A DNA stretch of 64,000 nt. Origin: Glandiceps talaboti (taxonomy: Eukaryota > Hemichordata > Enteropneusta > Spengelidae). Positions within the stretch are counted from its first letter, which is position 1. Every line of letters begins with the position of its first letter. The notes below the pieces were generated by a model. That model had not been told where the DNA came from and did not search any database. It saw nothing but the letters and a program-made list of their open reading frames with translations. This document shows positions 38,045 through 50,400 of the stretch, piece after piece. The translations under genes and the position numbers were made by a program. Where the stretch lies: positions 16,157,003 through 16,221,002 of the forward strand of contig NC_135551.1 in assembly GCF_964340395.1 (NCBI RefSeq). The letters run 5' to 3'.

Positions 38045-41000
38045 CAGACACAAAGACAGACACACACAGACAGACAGACAGACACACACACACACATACG
38101 CACAGATAAACAGATAGACACCATTACTGGGACAAGCCATTAGCCAAGCAAGTTGACTTGTTATCAAAGAGTACCAATATTTACACATGTGATGATGGGC
38201 TCTTACATAACACAAGTAAACAGCTGTAAAACCTCTATTCGGCTGTCTGCATGGACTGCAAATGAGGCAAACCTTATCTCCGTCTTATATCAGTTGTTAT
38301 CAATTTATTAGGCTATTATAAGTAATGCTACAAACAGCTTTAGAGATGCAAACAACTTTTATGACACCCGTTTTCGCCAGGCAAGCCCGCGGGTTTGTTG
38401 CACTTGGACCACTAATGGCTTGTGAATGTCATGCAGACAGACAAACTGACACACGGTTTTGATACCTTTTTGTAATCATGATAAACAAATGCACACAAAC
38501 TCAAACACACACAAACTTATTCAGATAAAATGTCTTTAGTCCACAAAAGTTGAAAATATCTGACATTTCAGGATTGCATGTACTGGGAGTAACCCTCTAA
38601 AGAACCTACAAAGCCTCACACTTCTGAAATGCATCACAATACTGAAATGGTGGGATAATATAATATCTGATGACTGATAACAGATGTATTATCACTATGT
38701 ATCTGTGTGTGCATTGTTAGGTAAGTGTGTATGGACTAACATCATCAACGGTTATCAATGGTTATGAATGTAATAATTCTATGCAAGTTAAACTGTGTGG
38801 TATTAGCTGTATTAATGTACAATATATGATGAAAGCTGTAGACAGAGCTTACTAAAACTGTTTTCATTCAAAATTGAAAAGTTTTATAATATATTAATAT
38901 GAATTGAATATTTCATTAAAATTAAGATCTTAGGAATCCAGTATGACAAGTATATATACATGTTGTACCAGACTTTGAAATAGTTACTGTATACTTATGC
39001 AGGGAATAATTGTGATTCTACAGAGAGAGATTACTTACCTTCTTATTTTCTTTCATATGTTCTGCTAAGTTCCTTATCTTTACTGTTAGTATTGCAACTG
39101 TAGAAAAATACAGAAGAATAGGTTACTGTTAATATATCATAGATGTCGCCTAAAAACATAAGTATAGCATTCCAGAAAAGTCATTGTAAATCCAGGTTTA
39201 TGACATAAATACATACAAATCTTCTTCTGTCACTATGTGATGTCAAACAGGGCAGATCAAAAACCTAAATCACCATGTTCTACTGAACTTTTTTCTCCAA
39301 ACTGTTCAGAATTACTTGTACCTGCTATTCTATGTTATGATCATATTTTAGTAAGAACTATGCAAATTCAAAACTGATAAATGTACACACTACTTCACAT
39401 ATATAATAATAATATTTTATTTATACTGGATAGTTATTTAAATATATCCAAGAAGTCCAGTGAGGGCCATCCCTCATGGGTTCAGTGTTAATGCAGGAGG
39501 AAAATGGAGTACCCAAGGAAAATCTGCGTTGTTCGGTAGAGTCAAACTGAATATCATTGGGTGGTATGACTCAAGTCTGATATGAAGAGGTACTTTCATT
39601 TGTATGTTAATTCTATTGTCAAAATGTTGGTGATCAATGACGATTTTGTATGTGTAGCTGCCAATAGCTTATTTACATCAAGTTTGAGCTTCAAACATGA
39701 AATATCCCACAATTTGATGAATGTAAATGTTGGACAATTGTTATATTCAAACAAGTTTCACAAATTATAAATATTTCTATGCATAATGATTGTACTTACT
39801 TTTTGCTTCATGTGAAGGTTTGAATTCATCTTCTCTGACTTTGTCAACTAGCATTGTACCTTTCTTGAATTGTACCTCTTGCTGTAATAAAGACAAATCA
39901 AGGAGTGATGGCAGTAAATAACACATTGCTCTTTCCGGTCACTTTAAGATTTTCAAAAATAAGTATTGGGTGATTCAGAATATCCTGAAAATTATAATGA
40001 CTGTATTTTGTGATTAAATAGTTTGTCAAGTACATGTAGACTATATTGGGGAGCCATAAACACCTTTATCATATACCCAGTATCAATTCCAATACAATTC
40101 AATGGAGAGCCATAAACACCTTTATCATATACCCAGTATTAATTTCAATACAATTCAATGAAGAGCCATAAACACCTTTATCATATACCCAGTATTAATT
40201 TCAATACAATTCAATGGAGAGCCATAAACACCTTTAAGAGCAAGACTTTAGAGAGCAGAATGACATGACATGACTTATCTTACAATACAGTGTAGAGTAG
40301 AGCCGACTCAGTGAAATTGAATAAAGTGCAAGTTGAACACCTTCAGATCTATTTTATGTTTTTAATTTTCTAACCAACCATGATAAATTTTACATCATAA
40401 CCTTCAAGTTTTGGCTATCTCTTACAAAACATACAGCAAAACAATAATTGGTTTTTAAAATGTTGCATTTTGATCAGCAAAATATCAGAAAAGTATAACA
40501 CCAAAGAAAGATCAGAAGCAAAGCTGTTGTTGTTGGATTTCCAGTTTCACAGTGTAGGTAGGATTTTTACAGTCTATTTCACAATACCAGCAGCTTTTCT
40601 GTTTGATACAACCATGCAGAAACCAATAAGAAACTGGACATGCTACACTTTAAAATAGCAAGATTGAACGAGTATTGTTTCTTGCTACATTTTGTCTAAG
40701 TGAAATGAACTACACATGCCACCGTACAGACATCAAATGAACACTGCAAAGGACACTTTACACATTCTTCATCGAGTGTTTGATACTAAGAAAAAAACAT
40801 TGGTGCCCAAATGTCTGCATGGAGTTGCCATACATTTAAATGATTTATTTCATTTTGACTAAATGTAGCAAAAAATGCAATCTTGCTATTGAAGTGCGGT
40901 TTCTTGTTGGTTTCTGTGTGATTGTATCAAGCAGAAAAGCTGCACAGTATTATCAAAGACTGTATACGATATTTCTTTGTGAGATGACTTACCCTGCTTG

Positions 41001-44000
41001 CATATTCTAATGAAAATATTTTCTTCACTTTCTCATCAGCACTGGAAAGAAAGAAATAGAAAAGTAGAACACAGTGTAATGAGTGGAGCAATGTATATAA
41101 TCATAATTACAAACTGTATTCAAAAAACTGAAGAAAAAAAAAGATTGTACATATATCATGGCTTTCTGTTTTTGTTGTTACATTTTTGTTTATCTTTCTC
41201 ATTTTTGCTACTGATACAGTGGATTTACAATGTAACATCTTCAAGAAATTAGAATGCATAATTTTTTTGTAGATTCCAAATTGTTTTAAACAGTTTTACT
41301 TTAAGGATTAAATACATTTTTAGAATAGGTTTGGTAGGTAGATTTTTGATTTTTAAACATTTTTTTTCATGTGTGAGTGTCTAGTTTAGGTAGTTATGAT
41401 TTCCGTTGTTTTCCATATGATCACTGTGTTATTGGTTTTTCCCCATCCACAGATGTACAGCCATTACAGATTGGAAGAACACTTCTATATTGTCTTTTTA
41501 AGTTGATGTCAGTTTCCGAATCCACTATTTCGTGCAAGACGTTGGAATTTTTTTTGATTTATTATTTTTTCCTTGAATATGTAAAACAAATTTAGGGTCA
41601 GCAGTGAAAAAGTAGATGGGGGTCAGATAATTGGAACCAAGCAATTTTTTTTTAGGCCTAAAGAATTATTCACCATTTCTTTAACACTGACTTTGCAAAT
41701 ACCAATGTCAGTGGTGTGGTATCTGTTCCAATGGTATTGAAGAGCTCTTCCTATTTGTACAATGGTAGCCAAAATTATGTAAATATTTCACATATGTGAT
41801 GCAATATTCACCTGCTGATGTACTAATGGCAGGAAATTATTTTCAACATTTGGAAGTTTACTAAAATGTTTCAAAGAGCTGCAAAAACCATACTAATCAT
41901 ACAAAAAGTTGTGTCAAGCACTGTCAACCTCATTGTTATACAAATGCCAACATCAGACTGGGGACATACAGAACCTGTTACAAACAGGGAAAGTGAACAA
42001 CTGAATTGGATTAATAACACTTGGCACAGCATGTATATATGAAGTATAGAGACTTGTTATCACATTCAATCATTTGATAAGAACAGTTTTATTTCATAGC
42101 CACTTTACATAGGAGTTCACATGAAGGTCACAAATAAATTTCAAGTTTCCCTGCCATTTCATGTACACATAAAGAGGCCATATAACTGTTCTTATCAAAC
42201 CATGGTGTGTCTGCTGTTCCAACATGCTGCAAGCAAAGTGTTATTAATCCAATTTATTTGTTTACTTTCCCTGTTTGTAACAACTTTTGTTCATCCATGG
42301 TCTGAAGTCAGCAGTTGTATTTAACTTTGACAGGAAAATGGGAGCATTGGTAGAATCACTGGAGTAATGAAATTGTTGTTGCTAGCTACCTAAGGATGGT
42401 ATTCCGATAACAAAGTACATGTAAATGTATGGAGACTGAATATCTACTTACTCCTTGAGTTCTTCTATGTCTTCAAAACCAAGTTTAAACATTGTAGGAT
42501 CCAAATCAAAGTCTTTGAAAGCTCCATCAATTACTGGAAATAAAAGTTTAAATTCAACAGTTTTATTAACAAACATATTATCAATTGATATACACATCAT
42601 GCTAATGTTGTACTGAATTTTTATTTAAAATGAGAAGTAAAATGTGTCTTTTGATTCCCTAGATATAAATATTCTTTAACCAGTAAATTTTAATCTATAA
42701 TAATCTTGACAGCCTGGGTATGGGTTTTGAGGAACGAGGACGTGCACTGGAACGGGTTCGACTTTTGGATTGCCTGTGAGCCGTACAACCGAGCTTGCGA
42801 TTTCTCCATGGCAATACATGATTATATGTATTATGATAATTTGTATTATAGATGATAGTTGAATACCGAATTAAAGAATGAAATATGCTCAAATATATGT
42901 GCACATGACAGGGTTTTTGTTTTACAGTTTTGAAACATTGTTAACAGAAATGTGTGGTTGTAATGCTGGAGTTTTATAAAATCTATACAGCTTCCATTTG
43001 AGTACACCAAAGGAAAAGAGTATAATGTCTGATAGCTGTCACACATAATGATACAAGTCAGCAAATACATTATGGATGGTTTTAAAAACAGGAAAAGTTT
43101 TTCTTTTGCATTTGTGTGTTCTCATTTCTAAAGACATAAAGTAAATTTGACTTATGGAGTCTGATTCAGTGAAGTCAAGATAGTTAAGTTTCAATGACAC
43201 TATCTGCATTATTAGGAGTTATTTTTCTGGTTCTGCCACTGGGTTTGAATTCTGTACTGATGGAACTCTAAAGGTGAATAATTGAAATATTCAAACAATA
43301 CACAAGATCATCATTACAGTACAACATCACTTTTGACATAATTCCAATGATCAAATTTATCAATTGCTAGTTAAAACAGTTTCAGTGTTGCAGCCAGGGG
43401 GGGTGGGGGGGGGGGGTGGGGTCATTTGACACACATTTTTTTGATCTGACCCACAATTTTGGAAGTGATGGGTCATAGATGACCCACACTAAAATCGTAT
43501 GCAAATATGTTTAGCAACATGACCATGCCAATAGCAACAGCCAAGTGATCACGTATATTGCATACATTTTTTTGTAGATAACAACAGGGTCGGATAGGCA
43601 ACTGCATAATCAGTCAGCAAATATCTAGCATGAATCAGCATGTGGGTAAATATTTTAAAAAACTGTAGTTGTGCTACAATGCCATTGGTGCTTTTTTTGA
43701 TAATGTCCCCAAAAAATTTGTGATGACCCAGAGAAATGAAAGTCTCGGACACCATGTGCCACTCTTTTAAAAGGCAGGCTACAACACTGCAGTTTCATTT
43801 TACTAAAAAAAATTGAAAATAAATACAATTTACCTTTATCGGGTTTCCTTGGTTGCATTCCCCTCCTTGTAGCATATGTTCTGTGGATATGTTTCATTGG
43901 CAACATAGTATTATCTGTGAAGATAGAAATATTATGACATAACCTCAAAACAGGTGAGTTACAAGTGTAGGATACTTGCACTGTTGCAGTACTATTTGCA

Positions 44001-45146
44001 AAAGTGCTTGTATAGTGGCCATATTTTCATGAGCTACATGTAGCGAGTGAAAGTGCATCAGAAAACACTGCAAGCATAAGTGCCAATACAGTACTCCTAC
44101 ATGAATGTACCCACACTGGAACTCAATGCAACTCAGAATTGGGTTCTGCTATTATTATTACATGTGAAACAGCAAATTTCTACCAAAAAAAAAAATGACA
44201 CTGATAGGGCTCAAAATTAACTTTTTTTCTTTGGTAATCCTAGTGGGCTACCAATTGCACAGAGTGGTAACCCAAGGATGGTGACCAATAGTCATATATT
44301 CCTGAACTGAAAACAGAGTTCTTCTATTTGGAAATATGTGTTTTATGTATTTTGATGAGTGACACTTATTGCTGTCAAAGGGTTGTAGGGCTAGAACTAC
44401 ATGTAGAAGAAGTGACTTATTTAGAGTAGAGGGTTACTGAACAAATTGGAAGGCTATGGAGATGTGTTGACTTTACATAGAAGCACTACTAAAACATAGA
44501 CTGAACAAATCTTACTATCCTATCTAGTATCACTTGATAGATGTTTTTTTTTCTAGTATTCTTTTTTTTAAATTCTTATCACTTGCTAGTACAAACTGGG
44601 CCTATAATAAACATACCTATTAGTTACCAGTAAACATATGATGTGGAACATAAACTTAATAGGAACCTTTTAGTTTCTTATTTACTAGCTCTGGATTCGC
44701 ATATTACTCGCTCTATAGCCTAATTCCTTTTAGTGGAGTTCAAGGCTTCACCATGGCTCCTTCCATAGACAAAATAATTGGGGGTGGGGGGGGGGGGGTG
44801 GCGACTCATCATTCTGAAAAATCCAACAAATAAAGGAAACTGAGAGGTTCACTCAAAATTCTTCTATCCCACCACCAATGATGAAATACACCATGACAGG
44901 TGAGAAAATATCGATAGACTTTACATTTAGAGTGAACTTACCATTCTGTTCGCCTGAGATCTTGCCATCATTGGAGAAAACAATCGATGAACCCGACGAA
45001 CATGTCGAATGATTTAGTCGCACTTTCGATGTCACACGACATGATCGACTAAAATTTGTGAGGAGATCGTAAACTGTCTTATCAAAAGGTTGTTTTTGAG
45101 GAGTGAGACTTGTACCGTTGCGTACGACACGACGAACTACAAACAT
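37446..45146 (-). CDS. MRPS15: Mitochondrial ribosomal protein uS15m, complete seven-exon gene
   Basis: Exons (minus order): 45146-44942, 43914-43834, 42533-42452, 41041-40993, 39881-39800, 39097-39039, 37736-37446. All junctions are GT-AG with matching phases (1, 1, 2, 0, 1, 0), giving 282 aa. The uS15 domain occupies residues ~165-240: [20 protein letters not shown], then [19 protein letters not shown], then [18 protein letters not shown] and a YSVPP segment, which matches animal MRPS15. The N-terminus [14 protein letters not shown] is basic, as expected for a mitochondrial targeting sequence. It is slightly longer than vertebrate orthologues (about 250-260 aa), with an acidic-basic tail. 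The protein binds small-subunit rRNA in the mitochondrial ribosome. Introns contain MITEs, a 56-bp tandem repeat and a microsatellite, but the coding exons are intact. Confidence 0.94.
37944..38117. repeat. (ACAG)n/(AC)n microsatellite in MRPS15 intron 6
   Basis: Mixed CA dinucleotide and ACAG tetranucleotide. Confidence 0.93.
39039..39097 (-). CDS. MRPS15: MRPS15 exon 6
   Basis: 59 nt encoding [19 protein letters not shown], the first helix of the uS15 fold. Acceptor TTTTTCTACAG, donor GTAAGT. Confidence 0.92.
39800..39881 (-). CDS. MRPS15: MRPS15 exon 5
   Basis: 82 nt after a TTTATTACAG acceptor; donor GTAAGT. It links the LSLE region to the uS15 core. Confidence 0.88.
40051..40236. repeat. 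56-bp tandem repeat in MRPS15 intron 4
   Basis: GAGCCATAAACACC recurs at 40051, 40107, 40163 and 40219, an exact 56-bp period. Three full units and a partial fourth, nearly identical. Confidence 0.95.
40570..40962. mobile_element. MITE with long inverted repeats and TA target duplication
   Basis: Ends CAGTCT...AGACTG are flanked directly by TA (40568-40569 and 40963-40964). The inverted arms extend more than 100 bp inward, sharing GCAGCTTTTCTG, a TTGATACAA block, CAGAAACCAA, AATAGCAAGATTG and TTGCTACATTT. It is 393 bp without coding capacity. A TA duplication is the mark of Tc1/mariner-type transposases, so this is a non-autonomous mariner-like MITE within MRPS15 intron 4. Confidence 0.75.
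40993..41041 (-). CDS. MRPS15: MRPS15 exon 4
   Basis: 49 nt encoding [16 protein letters not shown], matching the LSLE region of vertebrate MRPS15. Donor GTAAGT. Confidence 0.88.
41976..42282. mobile_element. Near-palindromic foldback MITE in MRPS15 intron 3
   Basis: The two halves are reverse complements about a centre near 42129. The termini share TGTTACAAACAGGGAAAGT, then ATTGGATTAATAACACTT, then further in TTTGATAAGAACAGTT. 307 bp, no coding capacity, no clear target duplication. Confidence 0.75.
42452..42533 (-). CDS. MRPS15: MRPS15 exon 3
   Basis: 82 nt after a TTTATTTCCAG acceptor; donor GTAAGT; encodes an acidic segment ending in GFEDIEELK. Confidence 0.88.
43834..43914 (-). CDS. 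MRPS15: MRPS15 exon 2
   Basis: 81 nt after a TATCTTCACAG acceptor; donor GTAAAT; encodes [18 protein letters not shown]. Both ends are phase 1. Confidence 0.88.
44210..44300. repeat. Possible dispersed repeat fragment in MRPS15 intron 1
   Basis: GGCTCAAAATTAACTTTTTT followed by GGTAATCCTAGTGGGCTACC: a small dyad (GGTA...TACC). The form looks like a common interspersed repeat, but only one copy is visible here. Confidence 0.25.
44942..45146 (-). CDS. MRPS15: MRPS15 exon 1
   Basis: 205 nt from the ATG, encoding the basic targeting region. Donor GTAAGT, phase 1. Confidence 0.9.
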
Positions 45147-45193
45147 TCTTCTTGAATTTGAGCAAATAAAGTAAAATTGTACCTAACACATGC

Positions 45194-45215
45194 TGAAGGT
45201 CACCTCGACTGACCT
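45194..45215 (+). promoter_or_regulatory. Nuclear-receptor half-sites upstream of MRPS15
   Basis: TGAAGGTCA (45194-45202) fits the TNAAGGTCA monomer site used by estrogen-related receptors, and an inverted TGACCT half-site lies 7 bp away (45210-45215). The pair sits about 50-70 bp upstream of the MRPS15 ATG. ERR proteins regulate mitochondrial genes in animals; its use here is inference. Confidence 0.3.
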
Positions 45216-45567
45216 TATTTCTGTTTGTTTGCTACCAGTTTTCTCGGCTGCTGTAACGCCCTCTTCGTTCGCATTGAAAACTCCTTTCGTTTAGGACATT
45301 CTAAAATCTACCTGCAGTAAGAGACACATCCACACAGTTGGGTCGCCCTCACTTAAGTTTAAATATAATATAGAAACTTTCAGTTTGTTCTCAGAAACAA
45401 TATTAAAACCACAGTATCGAGTAGATATGTAACATTTCTCTCAATTTGCGACAAGTTGTCCCCCCCCCGAAATCAAATGGTCTACCCCGTAGAGCTCACA
45501 GACCCAGGTCACAGACACGACCTTGTTTGATACAACCACAATGCACCAATACGAAATGCACATATAC

Positions 45568-45782
45568 AGATTGCAAGACTGAATGAATTCAGTTCTTTGA
45601 TCTTTTCTTGCTACATTCTAGATCTGTCTATAAAATCATATGAAGAAATGAATTAACTTTCCACTATGAAGACTACAAATTGTAGACATCAAACCATTGG
45701 CGCCATAGTTGCAGTACATTTAAACGATTCATTTAATTTATTTAGACAAAATGTAGCAAGACATTGCAATCTTGTTATCTTG
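45568..45782. mobile_element. Partial relative of the 40.6-kb MITE
   Basis: Shares ATTGCAAGA, TTGCTACATT, AGACATCAAA, a CATTGGCGCC block, TACATTTAAACGATTCATTT and AAATGTAGCAA with the MITE at 40570-40962, in the same order. The outer arms are not recognisable, so it is either truncated or an internal deletion derivative. Confidence 0.55.
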
Positions 45783-45927
45783 AAAGATCTAGAGTCTTAT
45801 TGACTTCCCTGACCTTAGGTTTTGGAGGGAAAAATTGTGTAAATATTATTCGAATGTGGCCGGAAGGGCACCGTTACAGTTGGTGTAATAATTAACTGGT
45901 ATGCAAATAGAGGGAAATATTCAAACT

Positions 45928-46642
45928 TTCCGCGGTTTTCAATTCTCATTCAATAATGTCGAGTACAGGGTACCACACGTACGTACCTGTACACTGTCAT
46001 TGGATTAATCTGCATCGTTAATGTCTTGTATCAAAATGATATAGTTACTCCTTGGAGATTGTTATTGTATTTAGTTGTGTTCCATACCTGGATTACTATT
46101 TTCAACGTTCCCCGGATTATTATCAACTAGCAAAGCATATCGGATTTAGCTGTGAAGTAAAATGATGTTCTCAAGTACAAAGCCGAAAGGTCAGTAACGA
46201 TAATCTTATCTCACTTGAATTAGGCGCCAAAAAGTAGGTACGTCTGGTAAGACCACTACGATAAAGTTAATCCTTGGAGATTGTAGTTGTGTTCGGTACC
46301 TGGATTACTGTTTTCAACATTTCCAGGATTACCAACAAGTGGCAATATATCGGATTTACCTATGAAGTTAAAATGATGTTCCGCGGTTTTAGTCTCATTC
46401 AATAATAGCGTTTAGTACAGGGAACAAAAATGATAAAGTTACTCCTTGGAGATTGTTATTGTATTTAGTTGTGTTCCATATATGGATTACTATTTTCAAC
46501 GTTCCCCGGATTATTAACAACTAACAATACATATCGGATTTAGCTGTGAAGTAAAATGATGTTCTCGAAGAACGAAGCTGAAAGGTCAGTAACGATAATC
46601 TTATCTCAATTGAATTAGGCGCCAAAATATGATGCGACAGTA
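45928..46642. repeat. ~450-bp tandem duplication with an extra partial unit
   Basis: TTCCGCGGTTTT recurs at 45928 and 46379. A block starting with a TACTCCTTGGAGATTGT segment, then TTGTGTTCCATA, ATCGGATTTAGCTGTGAAG and AATTAGGCGCCAAAA occurs at about 46040-46235 and 46436-46628. A more diverged partial copy lies at about 46265-46378. Confidence 0.85.
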
Positions 46643-49261
46643 TGTACGTCATCCTTCGTGGAAATCTGCGCAAACACTGAGGCACTTTACGCTTCTTCAA
46701 TAACGGAACGTATGAATACTAATAAGTCTTCACATAGAGTTACTGTAACGACGTCGTTGCTTCATTCACAGCTAGCTAGAGATATGAAACTTTGTAGAAA
46801 CGTTTTCATCACATACCAACAACGTTAGGAGATGTCAAATGGGAATTATCGATAAGATGTATGATAATATCAATATGCACTTGTTGATACAATCTTGAAC
46901 AAACAGTATTGCAACGAATTTACTCGAAATACCCTAAACCAATACCTCAATAACAGTAGAGGATATAAATTGTCTGTAAAATCCGATGATTGTATTGTTA
47001 CTAACTTACTATGACATCATGAATCATCAAAGTATAAATATTCGTTTCCATGAATTAAACAATTCTCTACAAAGCCAGTGTAAGGGACACCGTGTCGGGG
47101 CGCCCTCACACATCGGTCAACACCTCGACGTATCTATAGTCGATTAAAAAGCGTTACCATGTGTATAACTTTTCATACAGCAATTTGTGTTAATCACATA
47201 TCAATGAATATATAGAACTACTAATATCATGCATATCGAAGTTGATAGGACAGAGGTTGCCATGGCAACAATTTGATACCATATTCTTTGTGAAAGCAGG
47301 ACTTGAATGATTTCCAACTTGCCAGGGAGCTGAGAAACGTTATACAGGGTGACTGTCATTAGAACTAGAGTAAGAATTATAGACAAAGGACAGAGTATGT
47401 TAAAGCGTAATGACATGTATACATGTATAACTAATGCAGTAGGAATTTTAATGTGTAACAAACAAATATTAAACATTCTTATTAAAAAGTTCATTTTTAG
47501 TCGTGCATGCATGTTATAAGCAGTAATGTTGTTGATGAGTGGAATTGATAGTCAATTATCATGAAAACTGATAAGGTGATGATAAAACTTCTTATTCATA
47601 ATACCAAACTCTTGTATGTTACATTTACAGTTAAGCATGGTATTCAATTAAACATGGTGAACTAATCTGGTAAACTATTTAGGCGGGATTTCAAGTGTCA
47701 TGTTGACAACGTTGGCGTCAAATCACCGACGAATATACTATCACGTGGTTGTTGGTATAGGGTCAAGGGTTAAGAGATATATGGAGGTCATGCTAGGTTA
47801 ACATATCACACTGCACTGCAGACCAACCAATAATAAATTTACTAGAGTGTCGTTGTTTTTGTCAATGGTTGAAGGCAATGTACAGGTCATGCTAGGTCAT
47901 AGGTCGTAATAGCTCAGCTACTTGTTTATATTAAATGTTGAGAACACTATGTTACAAATAAGAAGTACGACTTAGTAGCTATGTCAGAGACAGTGTATCT
48001 CATAGAATTCGTTTGTACATCTATACCGTATTCATTTGTGAACTGCCACTCTGGTTTAATACAAAATACACACAGGTTTACATTTTAAACATTAATAGCC
48101 ATAGTAATAATCGTTTGATAGTAACTCATATCATCAGTGGACTGAGATTATGATATGAATATTTTGGTGTATGCAAAACATTTTCAATAATAATTTTAGA
48201 TGTGAAGTCTTTACGTTTCAGCAGACATTATGTTTTGTGTACTTGAGACATTATAATAGACATAAATTATCACTGACTACATGTATAGTATAGGTTGTTT
48301 ATCTATATCATATGTTAACATAACATGTTTTCATCTGTAATTACCTAACATAATCATTTATATGCATAAAGTCAAATACAAACTTATTTACGTATTCCTT
48401 TATTTATTTATCTATATTGGGATATTTTGTAAGCAAGTAATTCTAGTAAAGAATAAAACATGACAATTTCATATTTCTACAACAATGACTAAAGAGAGAA
48501 ATAAATATGAATGATATTATATTATTCTTATTTAATTCTCATATTCATATGCAGCCAATGATACACCATAACCGTCCTTAATGTGAAGACCGTTAGTCAG
48601 TATTCACCAAGGACTATAAATTGTATATTTGCTATCAAAAGTTATTTATCTGAGAAAAGTTATTTTAAAATACACACCATTTCTTTATAAATTTTGGACA
48701 AAACTGTTTGTCAACATATTTACAATTTCATTGCCATAAAGGCAGGCGTCTCAGACTGTGAAGAAAATGGGTTTGTTTGTTTTCTGTTTAGTATGCTTGT
48801 AATATTAGAATCGAAATGCACAATAAAATACAAGCAATAACTTTAAACGTACATTAAAACTACTACTTGACAAGTAAAGGTCACACCATAGAAACGAACT
48901 GACATAGGCTACTTGTACTGTGTTACTGGGCTGAATTTAGTAATCGTTGCTATTGACCAGGTACGTAGTAACGTCTCCACTAAGCTGTAGTGTCAAACCA
49001 ACCTGTACCAGGATCTTATCTAGGACTCGATCTAAGGGAAAAATACTCAAACAGACACAGAAATTACTTTTGGATCGGTTAATTATGCGGTATCAGCAGT
49101 AGGAGCAATTCAATCGAACTACATGATTTAGTTGCAGCCAGGAATTAAAGTTCCTTGGGATGTCTTTGTCTCTGTGAAGTTCTGCTTCCTGAGCGCATTC
49201 CAAAAAGTGTCCTTCGATCAAGGCCTTCTTGTAATCTAACAAGTATTTTGAAACCCCATTT
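46643..49261. other. Intergenic DNA
   Basis: No supported gene. A hydrophobic minus-strand frame at 47201-47512 lacks supporting splice sites or homology. Two short related segments with AGGTCATGCTAGGT lie at about 47790 and 47886. Confidence 0.5.
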
Positions 49262-49620
49262 TCTTATGGCGCCCTCTATGATAAATGCCCCGTCCTATCA
49301 TTGTAAATGTTATTATGACTTAGATAATTATTGGAATTAAATCTAAATCTAACATTATTCTACAATTTCATTCTTTAGTCTTCGTGTCTGTATTGGATGT
49401 TGGGTCTAAATAGATTCTTTAACAAACAGTTTTAATCAGAGTTTTCCTATATATCTTATTGACAGTCTGCCACAAGGTTCAGTTAATAATCACAGACTTA
49501 TCAAAATAGTATCTTTTCAGATAGACTAATCTTATTAGTTGTTGCATGAGGAGATCGGTAAATTCAAGTTGACATGACATTCATGAAGTGTGTCTGGTCG
49601 TGTAACCTGGCGTACCTGTA
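49262..49620. repeat. Dispersed duplication, copy B
   Basis: Homologous to copy A (14836-15200), same orientation. See that entry for the shared blocks. Confidence 0.7.
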
Positions 49621-50267
49621 CGTACTACTGATAAAACATGAATGATGGTTTGTAAATAGTGCAAATAGTGGGACAAATACATTCAGTCCAAGTTCAGACA
49701 TTCCACATATTAGTTTTGATTCAACAGTCTTCGATGTACGGCTTGGTCTCGTTATTTCACTCGGCTATGGATTAACTCACTGTTTGTTATTGAACAGACG
49801 TTTTCTGTCCAACGTCTATAGTTACTGTAAGTAAGGAAGTGATGTGTAAACAAACTTGGTAAACACTACACCATGTCGATCTGTGCATACGTCTTTCGCG
49901 TCTCAATATATTGAACTTTAACCGTGGGTAGGTAGTTTGTGTATGAGTATATATATGATTGAAAGAGATTACCTTGTTTCCATTACCGAGTTATTTTTAC
50001 GAATTTAAATAATTTTTAATACGTACCATGAACTTTGTGACCATTACTATTGTTGCAATTGTTTACTTACAAACACATTGACGTTGTGCATGACTTGAAG
50101 TGGATGTTTTTCCAAGTAAATCAACTAAAATTATATTTTATCTACCAAAATATCATAGATGTATAATTTCATATTTATCATCTACATTTACTAATTTTAA
50201 AACGTCTTGCATAGTCTGATCCACATGAAAATGAGTGAACATAAGATCGTCTTATATTTATTCATAT

Positions 50268-50400
50268 ATGTTATTAAGGTTAGATCAATAGTCATACAAG
50301 AACTTATAAACTAATTTACTCATATAAATGAGGACGTGATGAGATGGGAAAATACAAATCACCATTCATTTGAGGTGTGACCGGACGTTCAGACGATGTT
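50268..50400. repeat. Dispersed duplication, copy C (partial)
   Basis: Matches the 3' third of copies A and B: TTATTAAGGT, TCAATAGTCATAC, a GAGATGGGAAAATACAAATC block and GTGTGACC. Confidence 0.5.

Noticed and set aside
47201-47512. 103-residue hydrophobic minus-strand frame
   Set aside because: No recognisable family. Composition is explained by AT-rich DNA, and there is no convincing splice or promoter context.
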